From assembly GCF_900129135.1 (NCBI RefSeq), contig NZ_FQVI01000010.1, forward strand, positions 80,570 to 144,569: DNA of 64,000 nt, given 5' to 3'. The stretch is from Lactonifactor longoviformis DSM 17459 (GTDB taxonomy: Bacteria; Bacillota; Clostridia; Lachnospirales; Lachnospiraceae). The position numbers and the translations under genes are program-made. The notes under the pieces are model-generated. The model ran no database searches and was not told the origin of the DNA. It saw only the letters and a program-made list of their open reading frames with translations. Below are positions 15,571 to 24,843 of the stretch, in pieces (positions within the stretch are counted from its first letter, which is position 1; each line of letters starts with the position of its first letter).

Positions 15571-18039
15571 ATGAAGGCGTACAAAATAAGCCAGAAAAAA
15601 CTGAATTGTATATGGGTGCCGCTGATGGTTTTCATGATCTTTTTCATGGCCGTAGGGACCTGGAATCTGAAGAAGGCGGCATCCGTACAGCAGGATATCC
15701 AGGAGCGGCGCCTTTTGTGCGGGGAGCTGTGCGATGATCTGGAAGCGGCTGCTGATTATTTGTCTGAGCAGGCGAGAAATTACGTAATAACCGGGAATCC
15801 GGATTGTCTTAAGGGGCATTGGGAGGAGGTCCATACCGGGAAGCGCAGGGAAGAAGCTTTTGTGAAGCTGGAAAGGGTGGGGATATCAGAAGAGCGAGTC
15901 CGGCTATTGAGATCTGCAAAAAATTATTCAGACTTGCTGATTTATTTAGAAACCCGTGCGATGTGCCTTGCGTCAGATGCCTCTGCCTTAACAGAGACCG
16001 CACTGTCTCCGGAGGTGGAAGGATACATACTGAATACCGTTGAAAAATCTATGAGTCCTGAGGAGAGACATATGGCTGCAGTAGAGCTTTTGTTCGGGAA
16101 AGAATATCTATCTGAGAAAGAAGTGATCGGACAGTACACCAGACAATTTCTGAGACAGGCGGAAGAGGAATTGGATGGAGATTTGGAGCGGGCAGATAAA
16201 GGTGTTTCCCGGGCATTAACACTGCAATGGTCTCTACAAGCCGCAGCTGTTGTGGTATTCCTGCTCATGATACTCTCCTATTATCGGCTTGTGATCCGTC
16301 CGGTCATGCGTTACCATAGCTGTCTGGGCGAAAAAGACAGGGAGCCTCTGGTACCATTCGGGATTCGGGAAATCCACAAACTTGGGGAGTCCGTCAATCA
16401 GGCGCTGAAGGCAAAAGATGACTTTCTTGCGTCAGTGAGCCATGAAATCCGGACACCTTTAAACTCCGTGATTGGATACGAAACTCTACTGGAGCAGACC
16501 AGGCTTGACCGGGCACAGAAGGAGTATGTGTCCTGTATGAAGTATGCCTCCCGGCATCTTATGGAAATGGTAAGCCATCTTTTGGATTATGCCAGGCTGA
16601 AAAATACCGGGCAGAGGCTTATTTGCAAAGAGTGGACGTCAGAAAGTCTTCTGCTATATCTGGAGCACGGCTTTGGGCATCTGGCAGCAGAGAAGAAACT
16701 GGAATTTATGCTCCGGACAGAAGGAAATATCCCGCCTGTCCTCATAGGGGACGAGGGTAAGGTTCGTCAAATTGCCGCCAATCTGGTTTCCAATGCAGTC
16801 AAGTTTACAGAGAAAGGCAGTGTCGAAGTCACGCTGTCCTGGAAAAGGAAGCCGGATGATACCAAAGAGGGGAGTCTGTTTCTGGTTGTGAAGGACACCG
16901 GACCCGGGATCCGATCCAGGGATTTGGAACGGATTTTTGAACCTTTTGAACAGGCAGGTGATGCAGGGACCGGGCAGTATGGGGGAACCGGACTGGGGCT
17001 TCCCATAAGCCGCAGCCTGGCAGGCCTGATGGGCGGCAGGGTAAGAGCGGACAGTACAGGGACGGGCAGTACCTTTACCGCAGAACTGCCCTTACAAGAA
17101 GGGACAGGCGGGAGAAAGGGGGCCGTTCCTGTCCCGGCAGGCAGACATGTCCTCCTGGTGGAGGACAATCAGGTGAATCAGACTATGCAGACCCGGCTGC
17201 TGTATTCTTTGGGGCTGTCTGTGGTGGCGGCTTCCCATGGGGAAGAAGCAGTAGCGTTATATAAAAAGGGAACCTATGATTTGATCCTTATGGACCTGCG
17301 TATGCCTGTTATGGACGGCTATGAGGCGGCAGAAAAGATACGTGCCTGTGAGAAGGAGAAAGGGATTCATACCCACATCATTGCCCTGACCGCAGATGGA
17401 GAGGAAATGGTAAGGGAGAAAGTGAAAAAAGCCGGGATGGATGACATACTGGTGAAGCCGATAACCCTTGATGCACTAAAGGAGGCAGCCGGTAAATTTG
17501 TGGATTTGGGAAAGACAGCAGAGGAAGAGACAGAGAAAGTAAAGCAAGAACTGCTCCACATCTACTGTCTGGAACATGCGGAGGATTTCCATACCCTTGC
17601 AGATGATATTGAAGAGGGAAAATCGAAAGAGGCTGCGGAGCTGCTCCATAAGCTGAAAGGAGCATCGGCAGCCGTGGGGGCGGAAGATATCCATGCAGCG
17701 TGCTGTACCATGGAAGACCGCCTGAAAAATTCCGGAACACAGGGACTGATAAATATGGCCCGGGAGATGGAGAGAAAATTTGCGGCATGGAAACAGATTG
17801 ATCAGAAGATGCAGGGGGAGTACGGTACTGTTAAACAAATATATGCAGAAAAAGATACGGCCGAGCAGATAAAAAAATGGAGACAGCTCGCAGCCAGGGG
17901 AGAATTTAAAGCCCTGGAACAATGGAAAGAGAACCGTCCTGCTTTTGCCGCTTATCTGGGATGGAGGAAAACCGAAGCAGTGGAGACGGCTCTGAATCGA
18001 TACGATTATCAGAATGCACTGGAGCTTTTGGATGAGTGA
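15571..18039 (+). CDS. Membrane hybrid histidine kinase (sensor-HisKA-HATPase-REC-Hpt)
   Basis: 822 residues. A membrane segment near residues 12-30 and another near 216-236 bracket an extracytoplasmic, mostly helical sensor domain. HisKA follows with H291 in SHEIRTPLNS, HATPase_c with NLVSNAVKF, DTGPGI and GTGLGL, then a receiver with D575 in LILMDLRMPVMDG, and a C-terminal Hpt domain with H693 in LLHKLKG. This is a full phosphorelay chain whose last phosphate carrier can load the response regulator encoded next, which it overlaps or abuts. The urea importer genes follow downstream, so control of urea or nitrogen use is a reasonable inference, not shown by sequence. Confidence 0.9.
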   Translation: MKAYKISQKKLNCIWVPLMVFMIFFMAVGTWNLKKAASVQQDIQERRLLCGELCDDLEAAADYLSEQARNYVITGNPDCLKGHWEEVHTGKRREEAFVKLERVGISEERVRLLRSAKNYSDLLIYLETRAMCLASDASALTETALSPEVEGYILNTVEKSMSPEERHMAAVELLFGKEYLSEKEVIGQYTRQFLRQAEEELDGDLERADKGVSRALTLQWSLQAAAVVVFLLMILSYYRLVIRPVMRYHSCLGEKDREPLVPFGIREIHKLGESVNQALKAKDDFLASVSHEIRTPLNSVIGYETLLEQTRLDRAQKEYVSCMKYASRHLMEMVSHLLDYARLKNTGQRLICKEWTSESLLLYLEHGFGHLAAEKKLEFMLRTEGNIPPVLIGDEGKVRQIAANLVSNAVKFTEKGSVEVTLSWKRKPDDTKEGSLFLVVKDTGPGIRSRDLERIFEPFEQAGDAGTGQYGGTGLGLPISRSLAGLMGGRVRADSTGTGSTFTAELPLQEGTGGRKGAVPVPAGRHVLLVEDNQVNQTMQTRLLYSLGLSVVAASHGEEAVALYKKGTYDLILMDLRMPVMDGYEAAEKIRACEKEKGIHTHIIALTADGEEMVREKVKKAGMDDILVKPITLDALKEAAGKFVDLGKTAEEETEKVKQELLHIYCLEHAEDFHTLADDIEEGKSKEAAELLHKLKGASAAVGAEDIHAACCTMEDRLKNSGTQGLINMAREMERKFAAWKQIDQKMQGEYGTVKQIYAEKDTAEQIKKWRQLAARGEFKALEQWKENRPAFAAYLGWRKTEAVETALNRYDYQNALELLDE

Positions 18040-18053
18040 TAGGGGGAATGGCC

Positions 18054-19046
18054 ATGTATCAAATTCTGTTTGTGGAAGACGATGAGGATATCCTGTTCCT
18101 GATATCCCGGTATAAACTCTGGAGACAGGGGCAGTACCGGATCGCCGGGACTGCCGCCAACGGAAGGGAGGCGCTGGATAAACTGGCAGCTGCTCATTAT
18201 GACCTTTTGATCACGGATATTCGTATGCCTGTCATGGACGGGCTGGAGTTGTGCCGCAGAGTCCGGGAATTGGGATACCGGACCATAGTTATCCTGGCCA
18301 GCACCTATCACGACTTTGCGTATGCAAAGGAGGGGATGCGTCTGGGGGCTGTGGAATACATAGAAAAACCCTTTAGCGAAGAAAAACTGGAAGAGGCCCT
18401 GGAACTGGCCGGGCGTTTCCTGGGTGGGAATACGCTGGAGGATGAAATCTATGACCGTCTGATGCACCAGAACCATACTGCGCAGCAAATGGCCGGGTAT
18501 TTAACCGGACAGCTGCAGGCTGTGTTCCCGGATAATCCGCTTATGGACCGGCAAGAAGCAGCGGCCGTCCTGCAGGGGGTTTACGCAAAACTGGTAAAGC
18601 GGGCGCCCTGGCTGGAGCTAATGGGCGGTGTGGACATCTACATCGGGGAAAATATACCAGAGGACACCAGCAGGGTATTACAGGAATATTTGAATATCGT
18701 GAACCGGTATCAGCTAAGGGAACCGGATCCGGTGGTACAGAAGATGGTGACCATTCTAAAACATAACATATGCCGTCCCCGGCTGTTGGATTACCTGTCA
18801 GAGCAGATGGAGCTCAGTAAGGATTATATGGGGAAACGGTTCCGAAGCATAGTCGGAATCACCATTTCCGAGTATTGCACACGCCTCAAAATGGAACAGG
18901 CAAAGGCGATGCTGACAGGGACCACGAAGAAAGTTTACGAAATAAGCAGAGAGCTGGGATATACCACCGTGGACTATTTTACCGGGTTATTTAAAAGCTA
19001 TACGGGAGTTACACCAACCACGTATCGGAACAGTAAAACAGGATAA
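18054..19046 (+). CDS. AraC-type response regulator
   Basis: 330 residues: receiver domain with DD at 9-10 and phospho-acceptor D55 in LLITDIRMPVMDG, a middle linker of about 100 residues, and a C-terminal AraC/XylS DNA-binding domain with two helix-turn-helix units ending GYTTVDYFTGLFKSYTGVTPTTYR. The frame is open from GTG 18036, but ATG 18054 has AGGGGG at 18041-18046 at good spacing and begins directly with the receiver, so I use it. It is co-transcribed with the hybrid kinase. Downstream lies a long leader and then urtA, a probable target. Confidence 0.9.
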   Translation: MYQILFVEDDEDILFLISRYKLWRQGQYRIAGTAANGREALDKLAAAHYDLLITDIRMPVMDGLELCRRVRELGYRTIVILASTYHDFAYAKEGMRLGAVEYIEKPFSEEKLEEALELAGRFLGGNTLEDEIYDRLMHQNHTAQQMAGYLTGQLQAVFPDNPLMDRQEAAAVLQGVYAKLVKRAPWLELMGGVDIYIGENIPEDTSRVLQEYLNIVNRYQLREPDPVVQKMVTILKHNICRPRLLDYLSEQMELSKDYMGKRFRSIVGITISEYCTRLKMEQAKAMLTGTTKKVYEISRELGYTTVDYFTGLFKSYTGVTPTTYRNSKTG

Positions 19047-19145
19047 AAACGGAATTCTTGGGTATAAAACCGGATTACTATGGTTTATTATTTTTTCCAT
19101 ATCCATTATGATTATTATATATTCAATTAGAAAAACCGGTGGACA

Positions 19146-19238
19146 AAGCTGTCATATCCCATTGTGGGAAATGGCGGCTTTCCTTTTTGTATAGATACAG
19201 AGGGGAAACCATCCTGAGGACAAGACAGTCAGGTTTTT
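19146..19238 (+). promoter_or_regulatory. urtA leader with two hairpin/T-run elements (possible attenuator)
   Basis: The 217-base gap before urtA is A/T-rich at 19075-19130. It then contains a long hairpin: AAGCTGTCAT (19146-19155) pairs over all ten positions, with G-U pairs, with ATGGCGGCTT (19171-19180), and an inner TCCCA/TGGGA stem is followed by TCCTTTTT. A second element, CCTGA (19213-19217) with TCAGG (19229-19233), is followed by five T. The first may just terminate the regulator operon; together they could form an antitermination-controlled leader. Confidence 0.45.
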
Positions 19239-19263
19239 CAACTTATTTGAGGAGGATGACATT

Positions 19264-20532
19264 ATGAAAAAACGTACATTTGGAGCCATTGTATTATCTG
19301 CAGTGCTGGCAGCATCCCTGGCAGGCTGCAGCGGCGGTGCTATGACAGAGATTACAGACAAGGAAACAAATAAGACAGAGACGGCAAGCGGCAGCGAGGA
19401 GGATTCCAAAGATTCCATTAAGGTAGGTATCCTGCATTCCCTGAGCGGGACGATGGCCATCAGTGAGACCTCTGTCAGAGATGCGGAGCTGCTGGCAATC
19501 AAGGAGATCAACGTAGCCGGCGGGGTCTTAGGAAAGCAGCTCGAGCCGGTTGTGGAGGACGGTGCATCGGATAATGCCACATTTAAGGAGAAAGCAGAGA
19601 AGCTGCTCCTCAATGACAAGGTTGCCACGGTATTTGGCTGCTGGACTTCAGCCAGCCGCAAGGCAGTCCTGCCAACTTTTGAAAGCAACAACGGACTGCT
19701 CTGGTATCCGGTCCAGTATGAAGGGATGGAGGCTTCCAAAAACATTTTCTATGTAGGAGCGGCGCCTAATCAGCAGATCGTACCTGCGATTGAATATATG
19801 AATGAGAATTACGGAAAAAAGGTGTTCCTTCTGGGTTCTGATTATGTATTTCCACGTACTGCCAATTCCATTGTGAAGAAGCAGGCAGAAGATCTGGGAA
19901 TGGAGGTAGTTGGCGAGGAATATACACCCATGGGACATACGGACTATACCACCATCATCAGCAAGATCCAGGATGTAAAGCCGGATTTCGTATTTAATAC
20001 ACTAAATGGAGATTCCAATGTGGCATTTTTCAAACAGTATAAAGATGCGGGGCTTACCCCGGATGAGATCCAGACCCTGTCTGTTTCCATCGCGGAGGAG
20101 GAGGCCGCAGGCATCGGCGCATCTTACCTGGAAGGACATCTGGTAGCCTGGAATTATTATCAGACGACGGATACCCCGGAGAATAAAAAATTCGTGGAAG
20201 CCTATAAAGCAGAATATGGAGAGGAGCGGGTGACGGACGATCCCATTGAGGCAGGTTATGATGCCGTTTACCTGTGGGCAGCAGCAGTAGAAAAGGCGGG
20301 TACAACGGATGTGGATCAGGTACGGGAAGCCGCAGGCGGAATTGAATTCAAGGCTCCGGAAGGCACCATAACCATAGACGGAGAGAACCAGCATATGTAT
20401 AAACCGGTGAGAATCGGAATGGTGAATGGAGAAGGACTGATTGATGAGGTATGGAGCACAGATGGTCCGGTGAAGCCAGACCCGTATCTGGAAAGCTATG
20501 AGTGGGCCAAGGGCTTATCCAACGTCCAGTAA
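19264..20532 (+). CDS. urtA: Urea ABC transporter, substrate-binding lipoprotein UrtA
   Basis: 422 residues. A lipoprotein signal ends at LAGC with lipidated C22, so the protein is tethered to the outer face of the membrane. The mature part is a type I periplasmic-binding fold of the leucine/amide/urea class: [31 protein letters not shown] and [13 protein letters not shown] are typical of UrtA. It should deliver urea, possibly short-chain amides, to UrtBC. ATG 19264 has GAGGAGG upstream. It opens an unbroken run urtABCDE-ureABCEFGD, and this context makes the urea assignment firm. Confidence 0.93.
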   Translation: MKKRTFGAIVLSAVLAASLAGCSGGAMTEITDKETNKTETASGSEEDSKDSIKVGILHSLSGTMAISETSVRDAELLAIKEINVAGGVLGKQLEPVVEDGASDNATFKEKAEKLLLNDKVATVFGCWTSASRKAVLPTFESNNGLLWYPVQYEGMEASKNIFYVGAAPNQQIVPAIEYMNENYGKKVFLLGSDYVFPRTANSIVKKQAEDLGMEVVGEEYTPMGHTDYTTIISKIQDVKPDFVFNTLNGDSNVAFFKQYKDAGLTPDEIQTLSVSIAEEEAAGIGASYLEGHLVAWNYYQTTDTPENKKFVEAYKAEYGEERVTDDPIEAGYDAVYLWAAAVEKAGTTDVDQVREAAGGIEFKAPEGTITIDGENQHMYKPVRIGMVNGEGLIDEVWSTDGPVKPDPYLESYEWAKGLSNVQ

Positions 20533-20564
20533 TTGAAAGAGAAAATTGAGAGGAGGTATCTGGT

Positions 20565-21473
20565 ATGGAATTATTCCTGATGCAGTTGTTCAATGGTATA
20601 AGTGTCAGCTCCATCCTTCTGATGGCCGCCCTTGGCCTTGCAGTAACCTTTGGACTGATGGGCGTTATAAATATGGCCCACGGGGAATTCCTTATGGTTG
20701 GAGCCTATACGGCATACATAGTACAGAAATTGTTCATTGCGTATCTGCCGGCCGGTGTATTTGATGCATACTGCATTGTGGCAATCCTGTTGTCCTTTCT
20801 GGTGGCAGCAGTTCTGGGATTTATCCTGGAGCGTCTGGTGATCCGCAGGCTTTATGGGAGGGCGGCGGACAGCCTGCTGGTCACCTGGGGAATCAGCCTG
20901 ATTCTCCAGCAGGCAGCCAGAAGTATTTTCGGCTCCCCAAATGTGGGAGTGAAGGCACCGTCGTTTTTGGAGAAAAGTCTAAGGATTCACGGCATGCTGT
21001 CTCTTCCCTATAAGAGGATCTTTATCCTTATCCTTGCCGTATTCTGCCTTTTCGGCGTGTATTGGCTGATGTACCGGACCAGACAGGGAAGGAACATCCG
21101 GGCAGTCATGCAGAACCGGGATATGGCAGCGGCATTAGGTGTCAACACCGGACGGATTGACTCGGCGACCTTTGCCATCGGATCCGGGCTGGCCGGACTT
21201 GCGGGGTGTGCCCTCACCTGGATCGGTGCCATAGGCCCTACACTTGGCACGAATTACATCGTAGATACCTTTATGACCGTTGTGGTAGGCGGGGCAGGAA
21301 GTCTGCTGGGTTCTGTCTTCGGAGCCGGATTTATCGGGATCGGAGGCACAGCCTTTGAATTCTTCACCACAGCCTCCATAGGCAAGGTGCTTATCTTCTT
21401 ATGTGTCATTCTGCTTCTCCAGTTTCGGCCAAAGGGAATTTTCGCAGTGAAAAATAGGGCGCTTGAGGACTGA
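20565..21473 (+). CDS. urtB: Urea ABC transporter, permease UrtB
   Basis: 302 residues, LivH-type branched-chain amino-acid/urea permease with about eight hydrophobic segments. The family signature GLAVTFGLMGVINMAHGEF lies near the N-terminus and the EAA-like loop RAVMQNRDMAAALGVNTGRID near residue 180. It forms the membrane channel with UrtC. ATG 20565 has GAGGAGG upstream. Some UrtB proteins carry a long N-terminal extracytoplasmic extension; this one lacks it, as in short Firmicutes forms. Confidence 0.92.
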   Translation: MELFLMQLFNGISVSSILLMAALGLAVTFGLMGVINMAHGEFLMVGAYTAYIVQKLFIAYLPAGVFDAYCIVAILLSFLVAAVLGFILERLVIRRLYGRAADSLLVTWGISLILQQAARSIFGSPNVGVKAPSFLEKSLRIHGMLSLPYKRIFILILAVFCLFGVYWLMYRTRQGRNIRAVMQNRDMAAALGVNTGRIDSATFAIGSGLAGLAGCALTWIGAIGPTLGTNYIVDTFMTVVVGGAGSLLGSVFGAGFIGIGGTAFEFFTTASIGKVLIFLCVILLLQFRPKGIFAVKNRALED

Positions 21474-21495
21474 TTTGTAAAAAAGGAGTGTGAAT

Positions 21496-22602
21496 ATGAA
21501 GACAATGAAAAAAATCAAGGGGACGACGATCCTGGCAGCGGTCATCTTTCTGCTGCTGGCAGCCCTGCCTTTCTATATGCCCATGTTCCGTGTCAGCCTC
21601 TTTGGGAAATATATGTGCTTTGCCATCATTGCCCTGGGGCTGGATATGATCTGGGGCTATACCGGCATCCTGAGTCTGGGACATGGGGTTTATTTCGGAC
21701 TGGGAGCTTACTGTATGGCCATGTACCTGAAATTAGAAGCGGCCGGGGGAAACCTGCCGGATTTTATGTCCTGGAGCGGGCTTGACCGCCTGCCTGCGGC
21801 TTGGGTACCTTTCGGGAATCCCGTATTTGCAGTGGCGATGGCAGTGGCGGTACCGGTACTGTTGGCGGTGATTATCGGATATCTGACCTTTACGAACAAG
21901 ATCCGCGGCGTGTATTTCTCCATCCTTTCTCAGGCGATGGCAATGATTATGGGCACCCTGCTGATCGGAAGCCAGGCATTTACCGGGGGTTCTAACGGGC
22001 TTACTGACTTTAAGACCATATTCGGGCAGGATATCCATGCACCTGTGACGAAAATCGTTATGTTTTATGTGACCCTGCTTGTACTGGTGCTGCTTTTTGC
22101 CCTGTGCCGGTTCCTGACAGGCAGACGGGTGGGAAAAGTATTGATCGCTATCCGCGACGGAGAGAACCGGGCGGGTTTTGCCGGATATAATACAGCAAAC
22201 TATAAGGTGTTTGTCTATGCCTTGTCGGCTTTTATGGCAGGAATCGCCGGAGCCCTTTACGTAGGGCAGGTGGGGATCATATCCCCGGCGGAGGTGGGAG
22301 TAGTCCCCTCTGTGGAGATGATCATCTGGGTAGCTATCGGCGGCAAGGGGACCCTCATCGGCCCTGTTTTGGGTGCGCTGGCAGTAAACAGCCTGAAGAC
22401 AACAGCCAGTGAAAATTTTCCGGAGCTTTGGTCCTACTTCATCGGAGTCCTGTTTGTAGTGGTGATCCTCTGGCTTCCGGGAGGCGTGATATCCCTGAAG
22501 GAGATCCCGGGTAAGATACGGGCAAAGTTAAGGCTGCACAGGGAGGAGACCTCCTCCGCAGAAGAGAAGATTCCGGATAAGACTGCTGTAAGGAGCAAAT
22601 AA
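21496..22602 (+). CDS. urtC: Urea ABC transporter, permease UrtC
   Basis: 368 residues, LivM-type permease. Hydrophobic segments occur throughout; the signature GYTGILSLGHGVYFGLGAY is near residue 55 and the cytoplasmic loop VLIAIRDGENRAGFAGYN near residue 220. The C-terminus is a charged tail. The frame is open from GTG 21490, but AAAGGAG lies 7 bases before ATG 21496, which I take as start. It partners UrtB and receives energy from UrtD and UrtE. Confidence 0.92.
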   Translation: MKTMKKIKGTTILAAVIFLLLAALPFYMPMFRVSLFGKYMCFAIIALGLDMIWGYTGILSLGHGVYFGLGAYCMAMYLKLEAAGGNLPDFMSWSGLDRLPAAWVPFGNPVFAVAMAVAVPVLLAVIIGYLTFTNKIRGVYFSILSQAMAMIMGTLLIGSQAFTGGSNGLTDFKTIFGQDIHAPVTKIVMFYVTLLVLVLLFALCRFLTGRRVGKVLIAIRDGENRAGFAGYNTANYKVFVYALSAFMAGIAGALYVGQVGIISPAEVGVVPSVEMIIWVAIGGKGTLIGPVLGALAVNSLKTTASENFPELWSYFIGVLFVVVILWLPGGVISLKEIPGKIRAKLRLHREETSSAEEKIPDKTAVRSK

Positions 22603-22627
22603 AAGAGTCAGAATGGAGGGATTTAAG

Positions 22628-23410
22628 ATGGAACAGCTCATGGAGAGAATGGATACAGGAGTTACACCTGTTCTGGATATTGAGGATGTCAGCATACAGT
22701 TTGGTGATTTTAAAGCGATCAAAGACGTATCTACATCCATCGGGAAAAACGAGATCCGATTCTTTATCGGCCCTAACGGCGCGGGAAAGACGACGATCCT
22801 GGACGCGATCTGCGGCAAGAATAAGGTATCAGACGGGAAGATCGTGTTTCACGGGGATTCCGGGGATCGGGATGTGACGAGAATGAAAGAGTATGCGATC
22901 TCAGATCTGGGAATCGGAAGGAAATTCCAGGCTCCCAGTGTCTTTGGGGGGATTACCATTGATGAGAACATGGAACTGGCTGTTGCCAGAAAACATTCCA
23001 TTTATTCTACCACATTCTTAAAGCTGTCAAAGGAAAAAAGGGAATATATGAATCATATTCTGGAGTTCATCGGACTCAAGGATAAACGTTTTCAATACCC
23101 GTCAAGTCTTTCCCACGGGGAAAAGCAATGGCTGGAGATCGGGATGCTTATGGCGGCAAGACCAAAGCTCATGCTGCTGGATGAGCCTGTTGCGGGCATG
23201 GGACGAAGGGAAACAGAAAAAACAGCTGAGATGCTGAAGAATATTAAGAAGGAGTGTTCCATCATAGTGGTGGAGCATGACATGCAGTTTGCTAAGGATG
23301 TCTCAGATACCGTGACCGTCTTCCATGAGGGGACGGTGCTGGACGAGGGCACGATGGAGACGGTACAGCAGAACCAGCAGGTCATTGACGTTTATTTAGG
23401 AAGAGGCTGA
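22628..23410 (+). CDS. urtD: Urea ABC transporter, ATP-binding protein UrtD
   Basis: 260 residues, LivG-type ATPase. Walker A is GPNGAGKTT, the ABC signature appears as SSLSHGEKQWLEIGMLMA, and Walker B is LMLLDEPVAGMG. The signature core LSHGE in place of LSGGQ is characteristic of UrtD. I use ATG 22628, which has GGAGG at 22615-22619, instead of ATG 22613. It is followed by urtE after 14 bases. Confidence 0.92.
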   Translation: MEQLMERMDTGVTPVLDIEDVSIQFGDFKAIKDVSTSIGKNEIRFFIGPNGAGKTTILDAICGKNKVSDGKIVFHGDSGDRDVTRMKEYAISDLGIGRKFQAPSVFGGITIDENMELAVARKHSIYSTTFLKLSKEKREYMNHILEFIGLKDKRFQYPSSLSHGEKQWLEIGMLMAARPKLMLLDEPVAGMGRRETEKTAEMLKNIKKECSIIVVEHDMQFAKDVSDTVTVFHEGTVLDEGTMETVQQNQQVIDVYLGRG

Positions 23411-23424
23411 GAGGAGGCAGGAGA

Positions 23425-24111
23425 ATGTTTCAACTAGAAGGGCTATACGCAACCTACGGAGAGGGGATGGTCCTGCGCCATGTGGATTTAGAAGCGCCGA
23501 AGGGGCGAATCACTTCTTTAGTCGGGCGGAACGGAGCCGGCAAAACGACTACACTGAGGGCGGTTATGGGACTGGTGAAGACGCCGCAGGGGAAGATTAG
23601 TTTAGACGGGCGTGAGCTGCAGAAGCTACCCGTATATGAGCGGGCGAAGCGTGGAATCGGCTATGTGCCGCAGGGAAGGGAGATATTTCCGCAGCTCACC
23701 GTGGAAGAAAACATCCTCCTGGGTCTGGAAGCCGGAAATGGGAAGGGCGTAATTCCGGATTTTATTTTTGAAACCTTTCCCATATTGCAGGAGTTTCTGC
23801 ACCGCAAAGGCGGGGATCTGTCCGGCGGACAGCAGCAGCAGCTTGCAATTGCCCGCGCGGTAGTATCCGGACCTAAGATCCTGATCCTGGACGAACCCAC
23901 CGAGGGGATACAGCCTTCTGTAATTCAGGAAATCGGGCGGGTTATCACAGAACTGAAGTCTAAGATGGCCGTGCTGATCGTAGAACAGTATCTGGAATTT
24001 GTCCTGGATATCGCAGATTACTGTTATGTCATGGAGAACGGCAGAATCATCATGGATGGGGAGCCGGAATGTTTAGACCAGGACCGCCTGCAGGCTACTA
24101 TGTCACTTTAA
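23425..24111 (+). CDS. urtE: Urea ABC transporter, ATP-binding protein UrtE
   Basis: 228 residues, LivF-type ATPase: Walker A GRNGAGKTT, signature LSGGQQQQLAIARA, Walker B ILILDEPTEGIQ. The phrase DEPTEGIQPSVIQEI is typical of UrtE. ATG 23425 has GAGGAGG upstream. It closes the transporter part; the urease structural genes start 15 bases later with GGGGGAGG between, so transporter and enzyme are one operon. Confidence 0.93.
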   Translation: MFQLEGLYATYGEGMVLRHVDLEAPKGRITSLVGRNGAGKTTTLRAVMGLVKTPQGKISLDGRELQKLPVYERAKRGIGYVPQGREIFPQLTVEENILLGLEAGNGKGVIPDFIFETFPILQEFLHRKGGDLSGGQQQQLAIARAVVSGPKILILDEPTEGIQPSVIQEIGRVITELKSKMAVLIVEQYLEFVLDIADYCYVMENGRIIMDGEPECLDQDRLQATMSL

Positions 24112-24126
24112 GGGGGAGGACCGGGG

Positions 24127-24843
24127 ATGAAACTGACACCAAAGGAACAGGAAAAACTGATGCTGCATATGGCCGGAGAGCTGGCAGCACAGAGAAAAAA
24201 CAGGGGATTGAAACTTAATTATACAGAAGCGGTGGCTTATATAAGCTCTCGGCTTCTGGAAATGGCAAGGGACGGAAAGTCCGTAGTGGAGCTGATGGAA
24301 CTGGGACGGCAGCTTCTGACAGAAGCGGATGTGATGGACGGCGTGAGTCCGGTACTTGGTTCCGTCCAGGTAGAAGCAACTTTTCCGGATGGGACCAAGC
24401 TGGTGACAGTCCACGATCCCATACAGCCCAAAGAGGGGTATGAAAGCGCTCCGTGTCATTTTTTGCAGCCGGGAGAAATCATGCCCCAGGACAGGGACAT
24501 TATATTGAATCAGGGGAGGAAGACGAAACAGATACCGGTTGCCAATACGGGGGACCGACCAATTCAGGTTGGCTCCCATTTTCACTTTTTCGAGGTGAAC
24601 CGTCTGCTGGTGTTTGACCGGCCGGAGGCATTTGGATACCGTCTGGATATCCCTTCCGGAACCTCGGTACGGTTTGAACCGGGAGAGGAGAAGTGCGTTA
24701 ATCTGGTTGAGCTCGGCGGCAGGAAGACTGTCTACGGCTGCAATGACTTAACACAGGGAAGGACGGACTCCAAAGGGCTGGAACAGGCGATGGAGCGGGC
24801 GGCCGGAAAATCCATGCTTCAGGATGAGGAGGTGAGAGGATGA
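24127..24843 (+). CDS. ureAB: Urease gamma-beta fusion subunit (UreAB)
   Basis: 238 residues. Residues 1 to about 100 match the urease gamma subunit ([41 protein letters not shown]). Residues from about 108 match the beta subunit ([68 protein letters not shown]). In most bacteria these are two genes; a single fused chain of this length is best known from Helicobacter UreA. No stop or frameshift separates the halves. The stop overlaps ureC by four bases (ATGA), coupling their translation. It assembles with UreC into the nickel enzyme that splits urea to ammonia and carbamate. Confidence 0.95.
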   Translation: MKLTPKEQEKLMLHMAGELAAQRKNRGLKLNYTEAVAYISSRLLEMARDGKSVVELMELGRQLLTEADVMDGVSPVLGSVQVEATFPDGTKLVTVHDPIQPKEGYESAPCHFLQPGEIMPQDRDIILNQGRKTKQIPVANTGDRPIQVGSHFHFFEVNRLLVFDRPEAFGYRLDIPSGTSVRFEPGEEKCVNLVELGGRKTVYGCNDLTQGRTDSKGLEQAMERAAGKSMLQDEEVRG

